A DNA stretch of 5,041 nt, from contig WFOZ01000550.1 in the NCBI GenBank assembly GCA_015487825.1, positions 1-5,041 on the forward strand, given 5' to 3'. The position numbers were made by a program, and so were the translations under genes. Shown here in pieces: positions 1 to 5,041 of the stretch. Each line of letters opens with the position of its first letter. Position 1 is the stretch's first letter. Under the pieces are notes generated by a model, which did no database searches, had not been told where the DNA came from, and saw only the letters and a list, made by a program, of their open reading frames with translations. Origin of the DNA: Planctomycetaceae bacterium (GTDB lineage: Bacteria > Planctomycetota > Planctomycetia > Planctomycetales > Planctomycetaceae).

Positions 1-1549
1 CTTTCAAATCGTTCAAAATTTGAAAGCCAACACCGAGATGTCTGCTGAATGCAGGGATCATTTTTTCGTACTGACTGGCATCACCAGCCAGACGTACCCC
101 TGAATATAACGCAGCTTCAAAAGCGGGAGATGTTTTCAAGGCATAAATCTGCATCGCATCCAAAGGAGACAATTCCAGTGAAGGATTAGCCGTCCAGGAC
201 ATTTCGGCTCCCTGTCCTTCACACAGTTTAATATGTGCCTGCGACATGCGATGCACAATATCGTTCACAGCATTGGGATCCTGTTCAACACGACATTCAG
301 CAAGCAGTCGATACCCCATGCCAATCAGATAATCACCGAAATTGATTGCCATGCCAATCCCGTGTCTCAGATGCAAAGTTTCTTCACCGTATCGATACTG
401 ATCGTCATCCTGAATGTCGTCATGCACTAGCGAAGCTTTATGAAACGCCTCGATTGCAATCGCGGATTTTTTGACAGCCTCCGGAATTACAAGCGACATT
501 GCAGAAGAAGGATCGAGTTTAGTCGCCGCTCCTCCCAAAGCTGCATCCCAGGCGGCAAGCGTAATAAAAGGCCGAAATCGTTTCCCACCATTGGCCAGCC
601 AGTCCCGGGACACCGTTTCTGTCGTAGCAAGTGGAGAACCTGTCTGCCGGGCACTTATTGCTCGTACAGGCGGGAATAACTGATCAAACTGCTCTTGTTC
701 AAATAGACTTCGCGCTTCCCGCATTAACGGAACATAACCAGTTGTGCGCGGTTCCGGGAGAGGTTCGTATTTATCAAGTACATCCCAGACCCACGATTCA
801 TCCAGCGAAGTGTTTTTGCAATCGCCCGTATGTAGAGGAATGGCGTAAGAAGGAACCCCCGCCAGCAAAATTTTATCGATCGCTTTTTCCAGCACATTCA
901 GACAGGCCACTCCGACAATCCCATCGACATAGCCATCAACGATAATTTTCAGAACAATCGGCGAACCTTCAGCGACCAGTACCTTGTAACCAAGTTGTTC
1001 CGCTTTAACTTTATAATCTGCAATTGAACACGCGCCGCACGATTCACAATCCAAACCAAATTCGTCATAGTCTGCCGGGCAGCCTTCAGCATGTTTCAAA
1101 CAGTGGGGAAGCAATAACAGCCTGCGTTCAAAAGGAATCGCCAGCGTTTGCTGTTTCCAGAAAAAATTCCCGAGCAACACCATCGCGAAACCGAGATACT
1201 TTTCCGGTAGCCGCATGCCCGAAAGCAATTCCCGGCCCATCGCCTCCATTTCATTCTTGTTCAACGGACGATGTTTGTTAATCGATTTCACATACTGTTC
1301 TGCTGCCGATTTAATTTTCTCCCGCAGCTCAAGCGATTCGGGAACCATTTTCAAATGGCTGGTGCTTTTGCGTTTACGTTTGCGAGGTCGCTTACCGTCC
1401 GCATTTTCCGCCCCTGCGACAATTTCAGCACTTTTATTCCGGGTAGTGCCGTTTGCCGCTGAAGGCTGTGCAACCTCTGTAGGTTCCGTCTGCTGCCCCG
1501 GCTCTGAGATTTGTGCTCTCAGATTATAATTCTGAGGGATAGTACTCAA
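1..1549 (-). CDS. DUF116 domain fused to trans-polyprenyl (isoprenyl diphosphate) synthase, C-terminus cut off by window edge
   Basis: The frame is open from an upstream in-frame stop near 1596 to base 1, giving 516 visible residues from TTG 1549. Residues 1-67 are low complexity, with a very basic run KRPRKRKRK at 53-61. About 90-260 resembles DUF116: LLLLPHC followed by Cys at 150, 157, 168, 171 and 174 (ending CESCGAC), plus Cys 216 and 244, a likely metal or Fe-S site. From about 300 it is a trans-isoprenyl diphosphate synthase: GGKRFRP at 321-327, the first Asp-rich motif DDIQD at 377-381 preceded by HKASLVH, and GFQILNDLK at the edge where the second Asp-rich motif belongs. The family condenses isopentenyl diphosphate onto an allylic diphosphate using Mg2+. 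The small Ala five residues before the first motif would allow a longer chain (inference). Start: TTG 1549 has GGGAG eight bases upstream; GTG 1558 and ATG 1348 are alternatives. Product and the role of DUF116 are unknown. Confidence 0.88.
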   Translation of the reverse strand, partial: MSTIPQNYNLRAQISEPGQQTEPTEVAQPSAANGTTRNKSAEIVAGAENADGKRPRKRKRKSTSHLKMVPESLELREKIKSAAEQYVKSINKHRPLNKNEMEAMGRELLSGMRLPEKYLGFAMVLLGNFFWKQQTLAIPFERRLLLLPHCLKHAEGCPADYDEFGLDCESCGACSIADYKVKAEQLGYKVLVAEGSPIVLKIIVDGYVDGIVGVACLNVLEKAIDKILLAGVPSYAIPLHTGDCKNTSLDESWVWDVLDKYEPLPEPRTTGYVPLMREARSLFEQEQFDQLFPPVRAISARQTGSPLATTETVSRDWLANGGKRFRPFITLAAWDAALGGAATKLDPSSAMSLVIPEAVKKSAIAIEAFHKASLVHDDIQDDDQYRYGEETLHLRHGIGMAINFGDYLIGMGYRLLAECRVEQDPNAVNDIVHRMSQAHIKLCEGQGAEMSWTANPSLELSPLDAMQIYALKTSPAFEAALYSGVRLAGDASQYEKMIPAFSRHLGVGFQILNDLK

Positions 1550-1557
1550 CGGATTCA

Positions 1558-1562
1558 CTCCC
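1558..1562 (-). promoter_or_regulatory. Shine-Dalgarno GGGAG favouring the TTG start at 1549
   Basis: On the minus strand GGGAG lies eight bases before TTG 1549. The same bases overlap the alternative GTG at 1558-1556, which would leave that codon no proper spacing. This is the reason for preferring TTG over GTG. The ATG at 1348 has no purine-rich site in front of it. Confidence 0.4.
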
Positions 1563-2022
1563 GTGTCTATATCGTTTCCTGAAAAAAGCGACTGGTTTCA
1601 CTTTTCTCTGGTCTTTATTAATGACTCAACAGATAGATTATTAGCTAGATGACTTAAATTTACTATGCAAGCAAACGTTTTTTCCAAAAACAGTTGCTTA
1701 AACTGAACCGACTTCCATCATATCATCCAGGAAGCTTCAAGACGACTGTAGCCGGAAAAGCTCTCTCAACGCAATTATAAAAGCATTCCAGCACGTACTG
1801 CGAGCCTGTTTGGGGGTCGAATATAACGATCAGTAAGGAAAATAGACAACGAAGCAGGAGAGAAACAGAATTCGCCCTTTTTCTGTCCCAATAACCCGGG
1901 ATTATTCATCAGCCGTTAGGCGATAATCCACGGTTCCTCTCATCGTCGCATGAACCGGACGCTGGCGCGCTTGCGGCTGATTTGCGCGGTGTTTTGGGTA
2001 AAATGACCGTAAGTCCTTTTAT
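1563..2022. other. Intergenic region between scpB and the DUF116-prenyl synthase gene
   Basis: About 460 bases with no supported gene on either strand. The right part (about 1899-1981) holds a nested palindrome listed separately. The part nearest the prenyl synthase gene (about 1610-1700) is AT-rich and is where its promoter should lie, but I found no convincing -35/-10 pair. A six-base hairpin (ACAGAA 1865-1870 with TTCTGT 1881-1886) is present without a following T-run. Confidence 0.6.
1908..1981. repeat. Nested imperfect palindrome, probable planctomycete-type intergenic repeat
   Basis: The outer arms are perfect: ATCAGCCG at 1908-1915 and CGGCTGAT at 1974-1981. Inside them is a second perfect pair, CGGTTC at 1931-1936 and GAACCG at 1952-1957. 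The stretches between outer and inner arms are 15 and 16 bases and do not pair with each other. Each half also begins with CCG and ends with CGG (1913-1915 with 1931-1933; 1955-1957 with 1974-1976), so the element could fold as one long hairpin or as two side-by-side hairpins. A further pair, GGATTAT 1899-1905 with ATAATCC 1923-1929, overlaps the left half and would compete with it. It lies 3' of scpB and would be in its transcript if read through. The repeat-family assignment rests on memory of similar planctomycete intergenic repeats and is inference. Confidence 0.5.
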
Positions 2023-2685
2023 TCAGCTGTTTTGAATCACAGAATCGTCCTGAATATTCTCTGCATCGGGCTTACTGGCGGGGGCTTCTTCGATAACTTT
2101 CTCTCCGGCAAGCTGTTTACGAAGTTGTAAATAGTCAGGCAATTGTTCGATACGCCGGATGCCGAGATATTGCAGGAAGAATTTTGTAGTTTCATACAAG
2201 TAAGGACGCCCTAATGAATCTTCTTCGCCCCCAATGCGAATCAACTGACGTTCCATCAGCTGCTTGATAACTTCGGAAGACTGCACCCCCCGGATTGCTT
2301 CGATATCTGCCCGAGTGATTTTTTGACGGTACGCAATAATAGTCAAGGTTTCCAGAGCGGGAGGAGTGAGCTTTAATTCAATATTTCGATGATGAATTCG
2401 ATCAAGCCATTGTGAATATTCCGGTCGTGTCAGTAGCTGATAGCCGCTGGCAACCTGTTCGACACGAAATGGTGATTGCTCTGCATCGTATAACTGGTTC
2501 AATTCTTCAATTAAATCCCGGGCTTGCGCGACATCGACCAGCTTGGCTGCATCTGCAATTTTTCTGGCAGAAAGTGGAGAGTCGGCAACGAACAGAACCG
2601 CTTCCAGACGAGCATGCTTTGAAGATCGAATTGTATCAGAACCGGAAACATTTTCAGTGAAGTTATCTTTTACCGAAAACAACAT
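2023..2685 (-). CDS. scpB: Segregation and condensation protein B (ScpB)
   Basis: ScpB is the winged-helix dimer subunit of the bacterial SMC-ScpA-ScpB condensin, which acts on the nucleoid in chromosome compaction and segregation. From ATG 2685 the protein has 220 residues, close to the family's usual length of about 200. The first winged helix begins at about residue 24 ([19 protein letters not shown]) and runs to about 95. The second starts near 106 with the family signature [20 protein letters not shown], continues through IEAIRGV, and ends with [18 protein letters not shown] (159-176). An acidic tail of about 30 residues follows. The start is uncertain. The frame stays open to a TTG at 2832, which overlaps the upstream gene by 20 bases, and there are ATGs at 2796, 2772 and 2760. 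None has a good ribosome site. The extra 49 residues do not resemble ScpB, and a candidate promoter lies inside them, so I chose 2685. No scpA is visible next to it. Confidence 0.93.
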   Translation of the reverse strand: MLFSVKDNFTENVSGSDTIRSSKHARLEAVLFVADSPLSARKIADAAKLVDVAQARDLIEELNQLYDAEQSPFRVEQVASGYQLLTRPEYSQWLDRIHHRNIELKLTPPALETLTIIAYRQKITRADIEAIRGVQSSEVIKQLMERQLIRIGGEEDSLGRPYLYETTKFFLQYLGIRRIEQLPDYLQLRKQLAGEKVIEEAPASKPDAENIQDDSVIQNS

Positions 2686-2730
2686 CCTCTGTGAAGAAAC
2701 TGACCGGGAGTAGCGACAAAAAGGCAATCC

Positions 2731-2760
2731 ATAATAAGACGAGCCGTCCCATGAGGTCAT
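2731..2760 (-). promoter_or_regulatory. Candidate sigma-70-like promoter for scpB
   Basis: On the minus strand, ATGACC (2755-2760, four of six to TTGACA) and TATTAT (2731-2736, five of six to TATAAT) are separated by 18 bases. Transcription would start roughly 35-40 bases before ATG 2685. If real, it supports the short ScpB start and independent transcription of scpB. The -35 match is weak and planctomycete promoters are poorly defined. Confidence 0.25.
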
Positions 2761-2812
2761 ACGTTGATACATACAAAGTGAATCCGTAGAAAGCATCAGA
2801 ATGACTTGTTTT

Positions 2813-3346
2813 CTATCGATACCACTGTTCAATTTGTTGCAATGTTTTTTGAACGGCTGTTAATGGATTAGAAGCTTCTGCTTCAAAGCGTACAACTGTT
2901 GAAGTAGAATTATTTCCGTTCGAGTTTCCATGCCGGTAGCAGGCAAAATGAAAAGTGTTTGATTCCAGTCCCGGCTGCAGGCGGTAATCGTGAATGCCAT
3001 ACCGAGCCAGTTTTTCAATCGCCTGCTCCCAGGTAACTTCTGCGTGAGAAACATGTCCCTGTGAAACATGCTGAGTATGCTCTGAATTCAGCCTGTTTGA
3101 AACAGGTATTATACCGGGGCGAGTCTCTGCTTCTGTCTGCATCGCAGGCTGATTTTCGGAAAAAGCAGGGGCGGAATCCCACATCGCAGCTGCACTCGGG
3201 TCTTCCGGAAGAAAGCCTGTATCCGCATCCATTGTCGAAGCCAGTGAACCGAATTGAGGAATCCCGAAAATAGCCATCAAAGGGATCGCCGCCAGAGGCA
3301 ACGCCATCACGACCGTCATAATAAAACCAGATATTCGTCCCTGCAT
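2813..3346 (-). CDS. Hypothetical protein with one N-terminal membrane segment (177 aa)
   Basis: I do not recognise this family. A hydrophobic segment at about residues 8-29 ([20 protein letters not shown]) follows a short basic N-terminus with Arg4, fitting a membrane anchor or uncleaved signal, with the rest outside the cytoplasm. Residues about 35-100 are polar, rich in Ala, Ser, Glu, Pro and Met, and probably disordered. Residues about 103-177 look like a small folded domain: [20 protein letters not shown], then [17 protein letters not shown], and a final helix ending in QQIEQWYR. The ATG start is well supported by GGGGAG five bases upstream. It is followed by scpB on the same strand: 16 bases to ATG 2796, or 127 to the preferred ATG 2685. 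Co-transcription is possible, but no functional link to ScpB can be inferred. Confidence 0.75.
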   Translation of the reverse strand: MQGRISGFIMTVVMALPLAAIPLMAIFGIPQFGSLASTMDADTGFLPEDPSAAAMWDSAPAFSENQPAMQTEAETRPGIIPVSNRLNSEHTQHVSQGHVSHAEVTWEQAIEKLARYGIHDYRLQPGLESNTFHFACYRHGNSNGNNSTSTVVRFEAEASNPLTAVQKTLQQIEQWYR

Positions 3347-3351
3347 CCCTG

Positions 3352-3357
3352 CTCCCC
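3352..3357 (-). promoter_or_regulatory. Shine-Dalgarno GGGGAG for the 177-aa membrane protein
   Basis: On the minus strand GGGGAG sits five bases before the ATG at 3346-3344. It is the clearest ribosome binding site in the window and fixes the start of this otherwise unrecognised gene. Confidence 0.55.
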
Positions 3358-3545
3358 GCTATAAAAAATCAGTAGTCCCTTTTCAGATCTTAACTTGAAA
3401 GACTGCTTATTGCTGGTCCGTGCTTCGTTGTATCAACCCAGAGATTAAGACTTGAAGAAGTGGTAGGTCTATCCCGTACTCTGATATGAAAACCGCAGCG
3501 TATTGAATCCCCCTGTACGACTGACGGTCATGATTTCGTGGCTGG

Positions 3546-3572
3546 CTCAAATTTCAAAAACGTCTATTTGAG
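3546..3572. repeat. Small inverted repeat, possible 3' hairpin of the OleC-type transcript
   Basis: CTCAAAT (3546-3552) and ATTTGAG (3566-3572) are perfect complements around a 13-base loop. It lies about 90 bases after the stop of the OleC-type gene. The stem is short and AT-rich and no T-run follows on the minus strand, so an intrinsic terminator is not established. Confidence 0.25.
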
Positions 3573-3660
3573 GACGGCATTGAAAACAGGCCGACCAGGA
3601 AGGCGGAATCCTACTACAAATCGACCAATCAGGACAACGGGAATTTTCTAATGGGAACTT

Positions 3661-5041
3661 CTATACTTCTTTTACCGCCCAAATCGCGAGTTCTTCCCGG
3701 TTGATTTTCACGTTATGTCTGCGATCAACGGGCAACGAGCGATGAAACAAAATTGTTTCAATTGAAGCTGTTAACTCATTATTCCGCCCCAAAGCAAGTA
3801 ATTCTTCCTGGAGTTTACTTTTCTGCTCTTCGGTTTCAGGAAAATGCCCCGATTCCGGCTCTGCAATCAGGACGGGCTGTTGTTCCCCATTTTTACCGAT
3901 CCCCACCAATGCACTGCGATATATATGTGAGTGCTGATTGAAAATTGCTTCGCAGCAAACCGGATACATGGGCCCGCTGGAACTGTGGACAATATGTGCC
4001 TTTCTGCCACAGAACCAGACCCTGCCTTGCTTGTCGAAATACCCCATATCTCCCATGCGATGCCAAAATGTATCGCTGTCGGGAATTTTTGCCGCCTGTG
4101 TCGCCTCCGGTCTGCGAAAATATTCTCGAGTAACACTGGGGCTGCGAACAGCAATCCCTCCGATTTCTCCTAAATCAACACGTTCCATTTGCGAGCTTGA
4201 AGCAATCAGACCATCAACCGGTTTGATGATGCGTACATCGACTTGTTCAAACGGTTTTCCGACACAGGTTCCCCGGCCGATTGCAGTTAATGCTGCCGTT
4301 TCTTTGAGAACTTCCTCAGCTGAAATCGAACAGACCGGCAGTGCTTCAGTCGCTCCGTAGGGAGTAAACATTTGCGTCGAAGAATCCGGGCAGGCTCGTT
4401 TCATATTCTCCAGAACATGTACCGGCACCGGAGCACCGGCAGAGAGAATCCGTTTCACGTACGGAAGAGTTATTTTTTTTTCGACACAATACCTGCCCAC
4501 ACGATTCCACAAGGCTGGCGAACCGAATGCCTGTGTGATCCCCTGATTTTCAATCGCTTCGATAATCCGTAGCGGATTCACATCAGCAGGACGAGTTGGG
4601 TCCATATCAGGAATAACAGTCGTTACACCCATCGCCAGATTAAACAGCGCAAATAACGGAAACCCCGGCAAATCACTTTCGCCCGGCTGAATATCGTACT
4701 GCTTTTGAAGCAAATCGACTTGGGCATTGAACATGCCATGTTCGTAAACAACCCCCTTGGGCGGGCCGGTACTTCCGCTGGTAAAAATAATCGCAGCCTG
4801 ATCTGTGGCGATGCTTCCGGGAGGATTGAAAATTTCATCGCCATTTTTCAATAATTGCGAATAGGAAAGACCACCAAACTGAACGCGATTTCCGACAGAG
4901 ACATTGAAGCGGGAGTTTTTATATTTCCCAATACGAAGCTGGCGAATGAGATGCACAATCGGAATGGCGATAAAACCATCAGGATCGATTTCATCCAGAC
5001 AATCGAAGATTCGCTGACGTCCCATCCCCGGATCAATCAAC
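3661..5041 (-). CDS. oleC: OleC-type AMP-dependent ligase (beta-lactone synthetase), N-terminus outside window
   Basis: This is a member of the acyl-CoA ligase/adenylate-forming superfamily closest to OleC, which in the OleABCD pathway uses ATP to close a long-chain beta-hydroxy acid into a beta-lactone; OleB then decarboxylates it to a cis-olefin. The 459 visible residues contain an opening IDPGMGR, the AMP-binding loop [10 protein letters not shown] at 86-95 followed by GVVYEHG, YGATE at 228-232, GDMGYFD at 330-336, FCGRKAH at 343-349, and [16 protein letters not shown] at 437-452, whose Lys445 fits the C-terminal catalytic lysine. The spacing and wording of these motifs match OleC better than generic fatty acyl-CoA ligases. 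OleC is usually about 550 residues, so roughly 90 N-terminal residues are missing. The first codon in the window is an internal Leu (TTG), not the start. No other ole gene is downstream; oleA, oleB or oleD would have to lie to the right or elsewhere. Confidence 0.88.
   Translation of the reverse strand, partial: LIDPGMGRQRIFDCLDEIDPDGFIAIPIVHLIRQLRIGKYKNSRFNVSVGNRVQFGGLSYSQLLKNGDEIFNPPGSIATDQAAIIFTSGSTGPPKGVVYEHGMFNAQVDLLQKQYDIQPGESDLPGFPLFALFNLAMGVTTVIPDMDPTRPADVNPLRIIEAIENQGITQAFGSPALWNRVGRYCVEKKITLPYVKRILSAGAPVPVHVLENMKRACPDSSTQMFTPYGATEALPVCSISAEEVLKETAALTAIGRGTCVGKPFEQVDVRIIKPVDGLIASSSQMERVDLGEIGGIAVRSPSVTREYFRRPEATQAAKIPDSDTFWHRMGDMGYFDKQGRVWFCGRKAHIVHSSSGPMYPVCCEAIFNQHSHIYRSALVGIGKNGEQQPVLIAEPESGHFPETEEQKSKLQEELLALGRNNELTASIETILFHRSLPVDRRHNVKINREELAIWAVKEV

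Larger units (their letters stand above)
3347..3660. other. Intergenic region downstream of the OleC-type gene
   Basis: A 314-base stretch without a supported gene. It contains the ribosome site of the next gene at its left end and a seven-base inverted repeat at 3546-3572. I found no convincing promoter. A run TTTTTTATA (minus strand) just before the ribosome site is too close to the start codon to be judged. No transposon end, tRNA or CRISPR repeat is visible. Confidence 0.6.

Noticed and set aside
233..1529. Several plus-strand open frames of 60-105 codons opposite the prenyl synthase gene
   Set aside because: They lie antisense to a frame with clear DUF116 and prenyl synthase motifs, and their translations show no domain-like features.
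1610..1700. AT-rich stretch with TAATAAT and TTGCAT as a promoter for the prenyl synthase gene
   Set aside because: No -35/-10 pair with acceptable match and 16-18 base spacing could be put together.
1865..1886. ACAGAA/TTCTGT hairpin as an intrinsic terminator
   Set aside because: The stem is only six base pairs and AT-rich, with no T-run directly after it on the minus strand.
2412..2660. Plus-strand 82-codon frame opposite scpB
   Set aside because: Antisense to the conserved ScpB core, with no supporting motif.
3753..4572. Plus-strand and alternative minus-strand frames within the OleC-type gene
   Set aside because: They overlap the well-supported ligase frame, and their compositions look like frame shadows.
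5038..5040. TTG as the start codon of the OleC-type gene
   Set aside because: It falls in the conserved IDPGMG region, which is internal in OleC proteins; the gene continues beyond the window.
1..5041. CRISPR arrays, tRNA or rRNA genes, insertion sequences
   Set aside because: No regularly spaced direct repeats, cloverleaf-type sequence, rRNA stretch, transposase motif or terminal inverted repeats with a gene between them were seen.

Overview
The window most likely comes from a planctomycete chromosome of moderate G+C content, possibly related to Gimesia. This is an inference from gene content: a DUF116 domain fused to a trans-polyprenyl synthase, an OleC-type ligase, a ScpB, a small membrane-anchored orphan protein, weak or absent Shine-Dalgarno sequences at some starts, and a nested palindromic intergenic repeat of a kind I associate with planctomycetes. 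No rRNA, tRNA, phage gene or transposase was seen, so taxonomy cannot be fixed from the sequence alone.

All four genes read leftward on the minus strand. In transcription order (right to left) they are: (1) an OleC-type AMP-dependent ligase (3661-5041, N-terminus outside the window), expected to act in long-chain hydrocarbon synthesis through a beta-lactone; (2) a 314-base gap with a small inverted repeat and no gene; (3) a 177-residue protein with one N-terminal membrane segment and no recognised function (2813-3346); (4) the chromosome-segregation protein ScpB (core 2023-2685, reading frame open back to 2832); (5) a roughly 460-base intergenic stretch holding a nested 74-base palindrome; (6) a two-domain protein, a Cys-rich DUF116 domain followed by a trans-isoprenyl diphosphate synthase (1-1549), whose C-terminus lies beyond the left edge.

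The genes do not form an obvious single pathway. OleC belongs to fatty-acid-derived olefin synthesis, the prenyl synthase to isoprenoid chains (quinone, carotenoid or lipid carrier), and ScpB to the SMC condensin complex. The orphan gene and scpB are close enough to be co-transcribed, though a candidate promoter between them suggests scpB may also have its own start. The most unusual item is the DUF116-prenyl synthase fusion with an Asn in the second metal-binding motif. Nothing here amounts to a clear new multi-gene system.
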